Notes: generated from the sequence alone by a model not told the origin. Counted from the first letter of the stretch, positions 15,786-24,936 are shown. The stretch is DNA of 36,255 nt from Desulfobacteraceae bacterium (GCA_027068085.1 JAMOUQ010000031.1:1-36255); one strand, 5' to 3'. Program-made: numbers and translations.

Positions 15786-16334
15786 TCACTGCCCTCCCGG
15801 TATTGAAGGACCGGATACCAGGGTGCGCCAGACCATATTTGCCAGGCTGACCTTGCGGGCCGTGAACCTTACCGCCACATGGGGTGCCAGGGCCGAAAGG
15901 TTTATCCTGTGATTGCGCCAAATTACGGTGTGGTCGACACCGGGGCTGCCGATCCGCAGAATGAAGTTTCCCGTTGGCATGTGCATATCTTTGATCACTT
16001 CATAGGGGCCTTCCATCACCATCCGGCCGACTCCCGGCATCTTGCCCATCCCGGCCCCGAACTTCAGGTATTTTTCTTCTTCAATGAAGATGCGGCCCTC
16101 TTTGTCCAGGCGGTGGGTTTCCCAGATGGGCGCATTTTCGACCGAGTGGTAATAATGGATGGTAAAAGTCTCTCCGGGCCTCATGGGCAGAACAAGCAGC
16201 GGATCTTGCCCGCCTACCGGCGTAACGGTAAGTTCCAGACCGCCCGGAAGGAGGAACAGTACCAGGGCCAGGCAGAAAGCCAGGCCGGCCATGATCCATC
16301 TGGAGCGCACGCTGAATTCGACCGGCCCGGCCAT
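15786..16334 (-). CDS. DUF1850 protein of the TAXI-TRAP operon
   Basis: A 182-residue protein with one N-terminal membrane anchor or signal (about residues 12-32), then a beta-rich extracytoplasmic domain that I recognise as DUF1850 (FTIHYYHSVENAPIWETHRL, then EEEKYLKFGAGMG and RIGSPG). DUF1850 genes regularly stand between the TAXI binding protein and the fused permease, so an accessory role at the permease is likely, but the mechanism is unknown. AAGGTGA precedes the ATG at 16334. It begins 9 bp after the TAXI gene and ends 25 bp before the permease. Confidence 0.85.
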   Translation of the reverse strand: MAGPVEFSVRSRWIMAGLAFCLALVLFLLPGGLELTVTPVGGQDPLLVLPMRPGETFTIHYYHSVENAPIWETHRLDKEGRIFIEEEKYLKFGAGMGKMPGVGRMVMEGPYEVIKDMHMPTGNFILRIGSPGVDHTVIWRNHRINLSALAPHVAVRFTARKVSLANMVWRTLVSGPSIPGGQ

Positions 16335-16343
16335 AGATCACCT

Positions 16344-17309
16344 TCAGGGAATGAGCTTCCGGGGCACTTCTATCCCTTTTTCCTTCAGATACTTGATCGT
16401 TCCGGGATGCAAGGGAATCGGAGAGTACTTGACGGCGTTTTCAGGGGTAGTGTAAGCCGCTGAAGGATGGATTTTGACCAGGTAGTCCCTGTGCTCGTAC
16501 AGGGCCTTTACGAGCTTGTAGACCAGGTCGGTATCCAGGGAAGCCTGGCAAATCATTACATTCCAGACACCGATGGTCGGTACCGGCTCGTCCACTCCAC
16601 GGTACACTCCGCCGGCCAGTTCAACGGCCGAATAGGTGGAATTGGCCGCCAGGATCTTGGCGGTCTGCTCGGGGGTAAAACCGATTATCCTTATATCGTG
16701 TGTGGTGGCCAGGTCCAGGATGGAGCTGGTTCCCGGGCCTACCGACCAAGCGCCTACATCGATGGTGCCGTCACGCAGAGCGTTTGCGCTTTCGGTGAAC
16801 GACAGGCGGCTGTCCTTGTATGAATCGAGCGGTATTCCAAGGGCCTTGAAAACGGTCTCGGTCATGAAATTGGTGCCGCTGCCGGGACTGCCGGTACTGA
16901 TATTGCGGCCCTTGACCTGTTCCACGTTGGTGATTCCGCTATTTTTGAGCGTAACCAGCTGAAGCAGATTGGGATACATGATGGCCATGGCCAGGATATT
17001 GTGTTTTTTGCCCTTGAACTTCGACAGTCCCTTGAAACCGGCCACGGCCACATCGCCCATGACCTCGCCGACCACGGTTTCTCCCTTGTGGGCCAGTTTG
17101 ACGTTTTCGACGCTGGCCCCGGTAACTTCGGCCACCGCTTTAACGCCCGGTACGTATTTCGACCATATTTCGGCCACGCCCCCGCCATAGGGATAATAGA
17201 TTCCGCCGGTTCCGCCGGTTCCGATGCTGATGAAAGTGGTTTTTGCGGCAGCCGGTCCGGCCAGGGCCAGAACCAATGCCAAGGTGATAATGATATAAAG
17301 CCGTTTCAT
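16344..17309 (-). CDS. TAXI-family TRAP solute-binding protein, system 2
   Basis: A 321-residue periplasmic binding protein of the TAXI (TRAP-associated extracytoplasmic immunogenic) family, structurally distinct from DctP. The signal peptide ends near PAAA-K at residue 22. Family marks: ISIGTGGTGGIYYPYGGG (28-45), VTGASVENV, the NISTGSPGSGTNF block and the DVGAWSVGPGTSS block. GGGAGG stands before the ATG at 17309. It supplies the fused permease; the ligand cannot be predicted. Confidence 0.94.
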   Translation of the reverse strand: MKRLYIIITLALVLALAGPAAAKTTFISIGTGGTGGIYYPYGGGVAEIWSKYVPGVKAVAEVTGASVENVKLAHKGETVVGEVMGDVAVAGFKGLSKFKGKKHNILAMAIMYPNLLQLVTLKNSGITNVEQVKGRNISTGSPGSGTNFMTETVFKALGIPLDSYKDSRLSFTESANALRDGTIDVGAWSVGPGTSSILDLATTHDIRIIGFTPEQTAKILAANSTYSAVELAGGVYRGVDEPVPTIGVWNVMICQASLDTDLVYKLVKALYEHRDYLVKIHPSAAYTTPENAVKYSPIPLHPGTIKYLKEKGIEVPRKLIP

Positions 17310-17344
17310 AGGATCAACCTCCCTTGTTGTCGGTTAGCGTTGGA

Positions 17345-17776
17345 TTACTTAGCCATGGTGCGAATGACGAGGGTTACCGCCTTGGGGGGAACGTCCATTC
17401 CCTTGACCGGATAAACGAAGGAGGCCGTTTGACCGGGCTGCACCAGGCCTTTTTTTGTCTTACGGGGAATCAAGCCACCGACGGCTTTGCCGTTGTCCAT
17501 GAAGATGTTGACCCGATAGCGCTGGGGCTCCTGGCTGACGTTGCGCACGACAACCTTGAAGTGCAGGGTTTCACTGCCTTTCCATTTTTTGAACACGCAC
17601 GAAAAATCTTCCAGTGCGGCTTCGGGAGCAATGTTCTTTTCGAGCTTGCCATCGGGCACACAGGCAAATACTTCTCCCGGCTTGGGTTTGTTCGCTGCGC
17701 ATCCGGCGATGGACAGGCCCAATACCACTATCGCCACCGCCACTGCCAAAACTTTCAGGCCCTCAAAATGCTTCAT
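17345..17776 (-). CDS. Putative lipoprotein leading the TAXI-TRAP operon
   Basis: A 143-residue exported protein with a lipobox, LSIAGC, whose Cys26 would be lipidated. The mature part has two more cysteines (VFACV and FSCVF), enough for a disulfide, and a beta-sandwich-like C-terminal half (HFKVVVRNVSQEPQRYRVNIFM) resembling small ligand-free Ig-like or FxLYD-like domains. I do not recognise the family. AAGGAGG stands before the ATG at 17776. It is first in the operon, 35 bp ahead of the TAXI gene, so it may be an outer- or inner-membrane accessory of that transporter. The 261 bp upstream hold no convincing promoter. Confidence 0.8.
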   Translation of the reverse strand: MKHFEGLKVLAVAVAIVVLGLSIAGCAANKPKPGEVFACVPDGKLEKNIAPEAALEDFSCVFKKWKGSETLHFKVVVRNVSQEPQRYRVNIFMDNGKAVGGLIPRKTKKGLVQPGQTASFVYPVKGMDVPPKAVTLVIRTMAK

Positions 17777-18037
17777 CGTACCCTCCTTTTAAAGGTCGAG
17801 ATTGATAGGACGTTTCACTGTCATCGCTCAAACAACAAGGCCAAACCTGCCGTCTCATTCAATGCACATACTGCCGATCTTTGCCAATGTTTGCTCGCTA
17901 GCAGAACACCGGCGGCCTTTGCCGGCGTGAGTATGCAGCCTGCCGCCGCCATAGGCCGGTTCAGGGCTGTGTTCATTTTTTCGGCCAGCCGTTTGCCTTG
18001 CTTGCGCGCGGCAAACACCTGAACGCCCGGAGATCAC

Positions 18038-19330
18038 CTAGAAATACCCCATAAGTCTGGGCAGCCACAGCACGGCATCGGGAATATAAGTTATCAGGAA
18101 AAGGACCGCCATCTGAATGATGATAAATGGTATGACAGCCTTGGAAACGTAGATCAAGTTCTTGTTTGCTATGGCACCGGTAATATAAAGGCTGACCCCC
18201 ATGGGCGGTGTACAGTAGCCGATTGCCAGGTTGACGGTCATGATCAGGCCGAAATGCATCCAGTTGACATGGAAGGCATCGAGCATTGGCAGGAACACGG
18301 GGCCAAGAATCATGGTCGCGGAAATGATGTCCATGAACATGCCGATGACAAGCAGCATGACGTTCATGGCCAGCAGGAACATCACCGGCGACTGAATAGC
18401 CGACAGAACTGCTTCGGTGATCCGGCCGGGAATATCCTCCAGGGTCAGGAGGCGGCCGAAACAGGTGGCACCGGCCACAATGATCAGCAGGGTTGCCGAT
18501 GTGACGGCGGAACTCACGGTAATATTCTTGACCTGGGAAAACTTCATCGATTTGTGGATGCACAACTCCACGAAAAAGGCATAGACACTGGCCACCACGG
18601 CCGCTTCATTGGCGGTGAAAGCGCCGCTGAAAATTCCGCCGAAAATAATGACCGGCAGCATCAGGGACCAGAAGCCTTCCTTGAGGATGCTCAGGGTCTC
18701 CTTGAAGCTGGGCGGCGGCATACGGACAATTTTCTTGTTCCCCTTGAAAATAAAGAAAGTGTAAAGGCACACTCCCCCCATGATCAGGACACCCGGCAAA
18801 AATCCGGTCAGGAAAAGACCTTCAAGGGATACGTTGCTGATCATGCTGTAAAGGATCATGCTGATGCTGGGCGGGATGATCACCCCCAGGTTGGGCGACG
18901 TGGTCATTACTCCGATGGTATAGCCTTCCGGATATCCGTTTTCAAGAAGTGCGGGAATCATGAAACCGCCCAGGGCCACCACGGTGGCCACCGTCGATCC
19001 GGAGATGGCTCCGAAAAGGCCGCAGGCCAGGACCCCGGCCATGCCCAGTCCGCCCGGAAGCCATGAGACCAGAACATTGGCCACCTTGATGAGCTTTTCC
19101 ACTATGGTGCCCGCGGTCATGATGTTACCACAGAGAATGAAAAACAAGACCACCACCAGAGCGAAGTTGTCCATGCTGCGAAAGATGGTCTGGAAAAGAA
19201 GCAAAATGGGAAGGTCGGTGAAAAAGAGGAACCCCAAAACAGCCGTAAAGAACAGGCACATAAAAACAGGAATGTAGGTCGCCATGCAACCGAGAAGGAT
19301 CAACAGAATTATAACATCGTTACCAGTCAT
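18038..19330 (-). CDS. dctM: TRAP transporter large permease (DctM), system 3
   Basis: A 430-residue DctM permease. Landmarks: GLFGAISGSTVATVVALGGF (about 93-112), PNLGVIIPPSISM (about 137-149), FTANEAAVVAS (about 235-245) and a late YCTPPMGVSLYITG block. The ATG at 19330 (MTGNDVIILL) is chosen because it starts directly at the first helix and gives the family length; a TTG extension at 19381 has no support. It follows dctQ by 100 bp. No clear terminator follows the TAG stop, so read-through into the lipoprotein operon 261 bp downstream cannot be excluded. Confidence 0.93.
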   Translation of the reverse strand: MTGNDVIILLILLGCMATYIPVFMCLFFTAVLGFLFFTDLPILLLFQTIFRSMDNFALVVVLFFILCGNIMTAGTIVEKLIKVANVLVSWLPGGLGMAGVLACGLFGAISGSTVATVVALGGFMIPALLENGYPEGYTIGVMTTSPNLGVIIPPSISMILYSMISNVSLEGLFLTGFLPGVLIMGGVCLYTFFIFKGNKKIVRMPPPSFKETLSILKEGFWSLMLPVIIFGGIFSGAFTANEAAVVASVYAFFVELCIHKSMKFSQVKNITVSSAVTSATLLIIVAGATCFGRLLTLEDIPGRITEAVLSAIQSPVMFLLAMNVMLLVIGMFMDIISATMILGPVFLPMLDAFHVNWMHFGLIMTVNLAIGYCTPPMGVSLYITGAIANKNLIYVSKAVIPFIIIQMAVLFLITYIPDAVLWLPRLMGYF

Positions 19331-19430
19331 AGAAAAGATCTTCCCCGCTTCTGATTGTTTCCTAAACCAAGGCCAGGACAATGCAAACCGCCTCTGCGTC
19401 CTGCCCGCATTTCATTGCCGCGCAGTTGCT

Positions 19431-19940
19431 TCAGGCCTCTTGATCGCCTTGCTTGGATCTTAGCTGATCGACATCTTCATAAATGACCTGAATGGTGCGT
19501 ATCAGCATCAATACGCCCGTCAAGGGTAAAATTGCATAAAGATAGACCAGGGGTATTCTGAGGATGATGGTTTTCTGGAATGTTTTCACCTGCAGCATCG
19601 CCATCTTCCAGCCATAGATGATCATCATGGAAGCAAAAATGAGTGTTACGCTGTTTGAAAAGAAAGTCAGGGCCGTCTTGAGTTTCGGAAGCAGCTGAAC
19701 CGAGGCATCTATCTTGATCATAGAGCGTTTTTTCACGGCGCTGCAACAGCCGATGAAGGTGGTGTAAATTATCACCTCACGCACCAATTCTTCTGACCAT
19801 GCCAGCGTGTAATTGAACCCGTAACGCATGACCACGTTTACGAACAGGGCCACAAGAGCGATCATAACTGTGATGAAGAGGGTCCAGTCCTCGAAGAAGG
19901 TAAGTATCTTGTCAAGAAAATTCAGGGTTTTGCGAAACAT
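19431..19940 (-). CDS. dctQ: TRAP transporter small membrane subunit (DctQ), system 3
   Basis: A 169-residue protein with four membrane helices and the DctQ landmarks NYTLAWSEELVREVIIYTTF (about 43-62) and KKRSMIKID (70-78). GAGGT precedes the ATG at 19940. It lies 238 bp downstream of dctP on the same strand, an unusually wide gap that holds a strong stem-loop (20112-20144). Confidence 0.9.
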   Translation of the reverse strand: MFRKTLNFLDKILTFFEDWTLFITVMIALVALFVNVVMRYGFNYTLAWSEELVREVIIYTTFIGCCSAVKKRSMIKIDASVQLLPKLKTALTFFSNSVTLIFASMMIIYGWKMAMLQVKTFQKTIILRIPLVYLYAILPLTGVLMLIRTIQVIYEDVDQLRSKQGDQEA

Positions 19941-20111
19941 TCGACCTCATCCTGCCAGGTTTGTTGAAAGGGTTTTCAATCATAACGGGCCGAGCAGACG
20001 ATACAATCTGTTCCTTTTTAACCGCGTCCGCCGACCCGTGATGCTTTTGATGATAACATATTCTGCTGCTCTGAGACAGGACTTTCGGGAGCATCTACGA
20101 CTGATCTTGTC

Positions 20112-20144
20112 AAGGAGGCCGGTGAAATATGCACCGGCCTCCTT
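20112..20144 (+). terminator. 13-bp stem-loop with U-tract on the plus strand, between dctP and dctQ of system 3
   Basis: Perfect arms AAGGAGGCCGGTG (20112-20124) and CACCGGCCTCCTT (20132-20144), loop of 7, followed on the plus strand by T through 20150. It has the full form of a rho-independent terminator only for plus-strand transcription, where no gene is recognised. On the minus strand, which carries the operon, no U-tract follows, so there it would act as an mRNA-stabilising or attenuating hairpin after dctP. Confidence 0.6.
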
Positions 20145-20178
20145 TTTTTTCATCAACTTACTCCGGATCCTGTCCGTC

Positions 20179-21261
20179 TTAATCGATCTTGTACCCCATG
20201 TAGCTCTGGACTTCCTTGAGATAGTCCGCAGGACGATACTTGTCTCCGGGATACAACTTGTTGATCTCCGGCTTATACTTGATATGAGCGGCATTGCCTT
20301 TTTTCTTGAGCCAGTTCATATCCTTTTCCGACAGGGTAAAGAACAGAATTCCGTTCTTGGAGGCCTTGGCGATCTCCACGGCTTCCTGGATCTTGGTCTG
20401 CTCCCTGATATTGGCGCAGACATCGTGGACGACCTCCTTGAAGGTCTTCTGCAGATCGGCCGGCAAACGGTTGAACCAGGCCTTGTTGAAAATCCAGATG
20501 AACAATCCCTGAGCGTAGTCAAGGTATGTATAATACTTACAGACCTCGAACTTCTTGGTGATATTGCACACCATCGGTGTATGGTCAAGACCGGTTATGA
20601 CTCCCTGCTTGAGCGCAACCGGTACGTCCGGCCAGGGCATAACCACAGGATTGAACCCGCATTCCTTGTAAAACAGCTGGTTAACAGCCGCTTCGGCCGT
20701 ACGGAACTTTACCTTCTTGGCCTCTGCAATATTGCGGACAGGAATGGTGGTGGCCCAACCGTAATTACCGTAACCGGTAATATCGAGACCCATTATCCCC
20801 TGATGATCCATCGCCATCATGAAATGTTTGAACAATTTCTTGTTGGCGATAAACTTGTCCAGCTTGTCGAAGGAATTGATCAGAAAAGGCAGGTTGACCA
20901 GACCGAAGCGCGGTCCGAGGTTTGTTGCGGCCACGGAACTTACGCCCATACCCTGAATTGCCCCCATTTGAAGCTGGTTGAGAACCTCAACCTCACCGCC
21001 GAGCATGGAAAACGGTTTGTAGTCGATGTAAATCTGCCCATTTGTCCTTTTCCAAAGTTCATCGCGAATTGCAAACCCGGCGTACACTCCCTTCAAAACC
21101 GGATGGGATACGTTGGAAACAATGCATTTGTACTTGGCACCCTTTGGATCGAATTTGGGTTTCCAGGCGTCTAGCGACGGCTTTTTGGCATATGCCGTGC
21201 CAAAAACGAACCCGATGATGATCAATGCACCGATAGCCCCAAAAAAAACCTTCCTGGCCAT
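20179..21261 (-). CDS. dctP: TRAP transporter periplasmic solute-binding protein (DctP family), system 3
   Basis: A 360-residue DctP-family binding protein with a Sec signal ending near AYA-K (residue 25). The substrate-binding arginine lies in KKVKFRTAE (Arg187). AAAGGAGG precedes the ATG at 21261. Compared with system 1 the mature protein has a longer N-terminal lead (residues 26-45) before the first strand. First gene of the dctPQM operon on the minus strand. Ligand unknown. Confidence 0.93.
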   Translation of the reverse strand: MARKVFFGAIGALIIIGFVFGTAYAKKPSLDAWKPKFDPKGAKYKCIVSNVSHPVLKGVYAGFAIRDELWKRTNGQIYIDYKPFSMLGGEVEVLNQLQMGAIQGMGVSSVAATNLGPRFGLVNLPFLINSFDKLDKFIANKKLFKHFMMAMDHQGIMGLDITGYGNYGWATTIPVRNIAEAKKVKFRTAEAAVNQLFYKECGFNPVVMPWPDVPVALKQGVITGLDHTPMVCNITKKFEVCKYYTYLDYAQGLFIWIFNKAWFNRLPADLQKTFKEVVHDVCANIREQTKIQEAVEIAKASKNGILFFTLSEKDMNWLKKKGNAAHIKYKPEINKLYPGDKYRPADYLKEVQSYMGYKID

Positions 21262-21622
21262 TTACCCCTCCTTTGCTAAAGGCATCCCGTCAGTTAATAA
21301 ATTTCATTCATTTGCCAAAAGCCATTTAAAAGCTAAATAACAGCTACAATCATCTTCAGTCAAGTAAAAAAATGGGTCCGTGAAGACGTCCTCGTCGCCG
21401 GCGAGTCATCATCTCCATCATCCGTCACTTTATAGCCGCAAACTCGGACTGTTACAACCATACAGAAAATCAAGCCCCCGCTTCAAGCTTTTGCCGCAAA
21501 CAGTGATTTGCGGATTTTTTGAGGCCTCCGGACCGATGTGTCTTGCCTTTCTGCAACAAAAAACCCCGTCCTTTAGTAAGGACGGGGTTGATAATACCGA
21601 CATTGCCGGGCCTGAGCCGAAA
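21262..21622. other. 361-bp region between ribosomal cluster and third TRAP operon
   Basis: No gene is seen. The ribosomal terminator is at 21562-21589. A weak minus-strand promoter for dctP may be TTGACT at 21363-21358 with an AT-rich -10 area near 21340-21334 (only three of six bases match). The leader 21280-21345 is AT-rich. It marks the switch from housekeeping genes to accessory transport genes. Confidence 0.55.
21562..21589 (-). terminator. Rho-independent terminator after rplQ
   Basis: On the minus strand AACCCCGTCCTT, a 4-base loop, AAGGACGGGGTT, then TTTTGTTG. The 12-bp stem with a U-rich tail starts 34 bp after the rplQ stop and ends the long ribosomal operon. Confidence 0.9.
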
Positions 21623-22252
21623 TTATTCTTTCTTTTCCTCTTCGGTTTCAACAGACTCGTCTTTTTCCGGCGTTTGCTGTTCAGCCTGACGTCCGGATTC
21701 CGCAGACTGTTCTTCCGCGTCCGCAGGCTCCTGCGGGGCATCTTTCTCCGCAGTGCTTGCTTGTTTTTCTTCTTCTGTCCCGGCCCGAGGCTTTTCCGCG
21801 CTCTTTTCTGCGGTCATATCCTGACCGGCGGCCTTGGGAGCCTCTTTCTTGGCTGCCTTTACCTTTTTCCTGGCTTTCTTTTTACGGGCATGGTCGTCAT
21901 GGTCCACCAGTTCGATGATCGAAACCGGAGCGGCATCACCGGCCCTGCGCCCCACTTTTATAATTCTTGTATATCCGCCTGATATTTTGCCAAAACGCTT
22001 TTGCACTTCTTCGAACAGCTTGTGCACCACATTCTTTTCTCTTACGATGGCAAGCGCCTGGCGCCTGGCATGCAGATCCCCCCGCTTGGCAAGCGTGATC
22101 AGGTGGTCGGCCCACCTGCGCAGTTCCTTGGCTTTGGCATCGGTGGTTTTGATCCGGTCATATTTGAACAACGAAGTCACCATGTTACGAAACATGGCTT
22201 GCCGGTGACTGATAGTCCGGTTGAGTTTAATTCCGCTCTTTCTATGTCTCAT
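21623..22252 (-). CDS. rplQ: 50S ribosomal protein L17 with long charged C-terminal tail
   Basis: Residues 1-125 are a normal L17 ([20 protein letters not shown] start, [24 protein letters not shown]), a protein near the peptide exit tunnel. Residues from about 127 to 209 form a low-complexity tail, first Lys/Arg/Ala-rich and then Glu/Gln/Ala-rich, with no fold I recognise. Usual L17 is about 120-130 residues, so the tail adds some 80. The ATG at 22252 follows rpoA by 8 bp and its GGGGAG ribosome site overlaps the rpoA end. Last gene before the terminator. Confidence 0.95.
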   Translation of the reverse strand: MRHRKSGIKLNRTISHRQAMFRNMVTSLFKYDRIKTTDAKAKELRRWADHLITLAKRGDLHARRQALAIVREKNVVHKLFEEVQKRFGKISGGYTRIIKVGRRAGDAAPVSIIELVDHDDHARKKKARKKVKAAKKEAPKAAGQDMTAEKSAEKPRAGTEEEKQASTAEKDAPQEPADAEEQSAESGRQAEQQTPEKDESVETEEEKKE

Positions 22253-22260
22253 GGAAATAT

Positions 22261-23280
22261 TTACTCCCCTTCTTCATTATCTTCTTCAGGAGGCACAAAA
22301 CCTTCCAGCTTCATTCCAAGCGACAAGCCCATTTCGGCAAGGACTTCCTTGATTTCGTTTAGCGATTTACGGCCGAAATTCTTGGTTTTGAGCATTTCGG
22401 CTTCGGTTTTCTGAACCAGCTGATATATTTTGTTTATTTCTGCGTTCTTCAGACAATTGGCGCTGCGAACGGACAGCTCGAGTTCTTCAACGCTCCTGTA
22501 CAGGTTCTCGTTGAATTTCGGCTTTTCTTCATCTTCGTTTCCAACTTTTGCTTTTGGCTCCAGCGATTCATCGAAATTGATGAAAATCGACATCTGTTCC
22601 TTGAAAATCTTGGCAGCGTAAGCAACCGCGTCCTCAGGTTTTATGCTTCCATCGGTCCAGACCTCAAGGGTGAGCTTATCGTAGTCTGTAAGCTGGCCGA
22701 CACGGGAGTTACCCACGACATAGTTTACTTTCTTTATCGGTGAAAAAACAGCATCTATCGGAATGGTGCCTATGGGAGCATCCTCGTCCTTGTTGTCCTC
22801 GGAAAGAGCGTATCCCTTCCCCACCTTGACGGTCATCTCCATGTTCAGTTTGGCACCTTCGGACAAACTGGCAATATGCTGATCGGGGTTTAGGATATCC
22901 ACCGCTCCGTCTTCACTTATGATATCTCCGGCCTTTACGACACGCTCACCTTCGGCCTCTATTCTGACCTTGCGCGGGGCAAGATCCTTGACCTTCAGGC
23001 GTACCTGCTTGAGATTCAGGATTATCTCCGAAACATCTTCCAAAACCCCAGGTATCACACTGTATTCGTGTTGCACGGAATCTATCTTGACCGATGTAAT
23101 GGCGGCCCCGTGCAGCGACGACAGTATAATGCGCCTCAGTGAATTGCCGATGGTTATTCCATATCCTCTTTCAAGCGGCTCACAAACAAACTTCCCGTAA
23201 GTCGGAGTGCTGCTGACTTCGACTTTGTCCGGCTTGATCATCTCCCGCCAGTTTACATACATAAGTTCATTGGTCGACAT
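22261..23280 (-). CDS. rpoA: RNA polymerase alpha subunit
   Basis: 339 residues. The N-terminal assembly domain (about 1-235) holds [18 protein letters not shown], and the C-terminal domain (about 265-325) has the helix-hairpin-helix region [15 protein letters not shown] and [15 protein letters not shown] that contacts UP elements and activators. The linker (about 237-260) is acidic and lysine-rich. GGAGA precedes the ATG at 23280. It lies in the usual alpha-operon place, between rpsD and rplQ. Confidence 0.98.
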   Translation of the reverse strand: MSTNELMYVNWREMIKPDKVEVSSTPTYGKFVCEPLERGYGITIGNSLRRIILSSLHGAAITSVKIDSVQHEYSVIPGVLEDVSEIILNLKQVRLKVKDLAPRKVRIEAEGERVVKAGDIISEDGAVDILNPDQHIASLSEGAKLNMEMTVKVGKGYALSEDNKDEDAPIGTIPIDAVFSPIKKVNYVVGNSRVGQLTDYDKLTLEVWTDGSIKPEDAVAYAAKIFKEQMSIFINFDESLEPKAKVGNEDEEKPKFNENLYRSVEELELSVRSANCLKNAEINKIYQLVQKTEAEMLKTKNFGRKSLNEIKEVLAEMGLSLGMKLEGFVPPEEDNEEGE

Positions 23281-23350
23281 GATTGTATCTCCGATGACTT
23301 GGGATTTAATTATTCGCCACCAGTCGTGCGATGCCCCAGTCCGGTTTCAA

Positions 23351-23980
23351 TTACTTCGAATACAGCTCGACGATCAACTGTTCTTGCATAGGCATGGTGA
23401 GATCTTCACGAACAGGGAAGCTTTTTACGACACCCTTCATCTGCTCCTTTTCCAAATCCAACCACTGGGGGATACCTCTGCGTACAACGGCATCCAAGGC
23501 ATCTACAATGGCCTGAACCTTCCTGCTTTTCTCCTTTACTTCTATTTCATCCCCGACTTTGACCAGATAGGAGGGGATATTTACGCTTTTACCGTTGACC
23601 AGAAAATGCTTATGGCGCACGAAATGCCGGCCCTGATTGCGTGAATTCACGAATCCCAACCGGTAGACTATGTTGTCCAGCCGTCTTTCAAGCAAAACCA
23701 GCAGGTTGGTTCCTGTTATACCCTGTTGCCGGTCGGCCTTCTGGAAAAAGAGCCGGAACTGCTTTTCCGAAAGCCCATACATTCTTTTAACCTTCTGCTT
23801 CTCTCGCAGCTGGATACCGTAATCCGAAGGCTTACCGCGCCTTTTCTGGCCATGTTCACCCGGTGCGTATCCGCGACGGTCGAATGCACACTTGTCTGAA
23901 TAGCACCGGTCTCCCTTGAGAAACAGTTTCATGTTCTCTCTTCGGCATATTCTGCAAACCGAACCTCTATAACGTGCCAA
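23351..23980 (-). CDS. rpsD: 30S ribosomal protein S4
   Basis: 209 residues. The zinc-binding form: Cys9, Cys12, Cys26 and Cys31. The S4 RNA-binding domain (about 98-160, [14 protein letters not shown]) nucleates 16S folding. The start is TTG at 23980 (MARYRGS), with AGGAGG five bases upstream; no in-frame ATG is nearby. It is preceded by 127 bp of untranslated sequence after rpsK, the widest gap in the cluster, containing the palindrome CCGGGCCCGG at 24020-24029. In E. coli S4 represses translation of its operon, so this gap could hold a control element. Confidence 0.96.
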   Translation of the reverse strand: MARYRGSVCRICRRENMKLFLKGDRCYSDKCAFDRRGYAPGEHGQKRRGKPSDYGIQLREKQKVKRMYGLSEKQFRLFFQKADRQQGITGTNLLVLLERRLDNIVYRLGFVNSRNQGRHFVRHKHFLVNGKSVNIPSYLVKVGDEIEVKEKSRKVQAIVDALDAVVRRGIPQWLDLEKEQMKGVVKSFPVREDLTMPMQEQLIVELYSK

Positions 23981-24107
23981 AGTTGCCTCCTTTGCGACAG
24001 GGCTTTTCTCTGTAGCTTTCCGGGCCCGGCCTGATTCACAGTATCAGATCCGGTGCCTTTTCACTCATGCCGGGACCACACTGGCCGGCCCCTTCCCAAA
24101 ACGCGCT

Positions 24108-24494
24108 CTATACACGCCGCCTTTTCGGCGGCCTGCACCCGTTATGCGGAATGGGAGTGACGTCCCTGATGGCTGTAATATTGAAACCTGCGGCCTGCAA
24201 GGCCCGCAGGGCGGATTCACGCCCGGCGCCGGGCCCCTTGACGTATACCTCCACGGTCCTCATACCATGTTCCATGGCCTTTTTGGCCGCATCTTCAGCG
24301 GTAAGCTGAGCGGCAAAAGGAGTGCTTTTCCGCGAACCCTTGAATCCCTGCACCCCTGCGCTGGACCAGGCCACCGTGTTTCCGGCCGTATCGGTTATCG
24401 TAACGATTGTATTGTTGAAGGTCGATTGAATATGAACGATGCCGCTGGCAATATTCTTCTTTTCCTTTTTCTTGGTACGGGTTTTCCGTGGCAT
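24108..24494 (-). CDS. rpsK: 30S ribosomal protein S11
   Basis: 128 residues of platform protein S11, with [18 protein letters not shown], the [14 protein letters not shown] block and the invariant C-terminal [13 protein letters not shown]. The ATG at 24494 is preceded by AGGAA. It follows rpsM by 25 bp. The GC-rich end of the gene can form a GCCGCC-GAAAA-GGCGGC hairpin, but this codes the conserved tail and lacks a U-tract. Confidence 0.97.
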   Translation of the reverse strand: MPRKTRTKKKEKKNIASGIVHIQSTFNNTIVTITDTAGNTVAWSSAGVQGFKGSRKSTPFAAQLTAEDAAKKAMEHGMRTVEVYVKGPGAGRESALRALQAAGFNITAIRDVTPIPHNGCRPPKRRRV

Positions 24495-24519
24495 GATCTG
24501 TATTCCTGTCGATTATTGG

Positions 24520-24903
24520 TTACTTTTTCTTTGCCGCGCCCTTTTTCTTGACGGCGGCCCGCTTCGGCCCCTTACGCGTCCGCGCGTTGGTGCTCGTCCG
24601 CTGGCCGCGCACCGGCAGTCCCCTGCGGTGTCTCAGTCCCCGGTAGCATCCGAGATCCATGAGACGCTTAATGTTCATGGACACTTCGGTCCGCAACTCG
24701 CCCTCAACCTTGTATTGACTGTCAATGATCCTGCGAATGCTGTTGATCTGAGCGTCGGTCAAATCATCGGTCAAGGTGTTGGGGTCTATTTTCAGCTGCT
24801 GCAATATTTTCTTAGAGGTCGTTCGTCCTATGCCGAATATGTAGGTAAGACCGATCTCTATTCTTTTGCGTCTAGGTAAGTCAACGCCAGCAATACGTGC
24901 CAA
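24520..24903 (-). CDS. rpsM: 30S ribosomal protein S13
   Basis: 127 residues: helix-two-turn-helix S13 of the 30S head, contacting P-site tRNA with its basic tail, here ending in a run of lysine and alanine. Landmarks [26 protein letters not shown] and [22 protein letters not shown]. The start is TTG at 24903 with AGGAGG seven bases upstream and no in-frame ATG before it. Confidence 0.97.
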   Translation of the reverse strand: MARIAGVDLPRRKRIEIGLTYIFGIGRTTSKKILQQLKIDPNTLTDDLTDAQINSIRRIIDSQYKVEGELRTEVSMNIKRLMDLGCYRGLRHRRGLPVRGQRTSTNARTRKGPKRAAVKKKGAAKKK

Positions 24904-24936
24904 AGCTTTTCCTCCTCTAATCCGAAATGGAACTAA

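Noticed and set aside
17777-18037. 65-codon minus-strand frame and a CCGGC hairpin upstream of the lipoprotein
   Set aside because: No ribosome site or known family for the frame; the hairpin is mismatched and without a U-tract.
20085-20113. TTGACA just downstream of the stem-loop as an internal promoter for dctQM
   Set aside because: No acceptable -10 at 16-18 bp; TTGACA here arises from the stem flank.
19828-21174. 448-codon plus-strand frame over dctQ and dctP of system 3
   Set aside because: It crosses the intergenic hairpin and U-tract, has no ribosome site or family resemblance, and both genes beneath it are certain.
24113-24130. GCCGCC-GAAAA-GGCGGC hairpin at the end of rpsK as terminator
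   Set aside because: It encodes the invariant C-terminus of S11 and is not followed by T residues.
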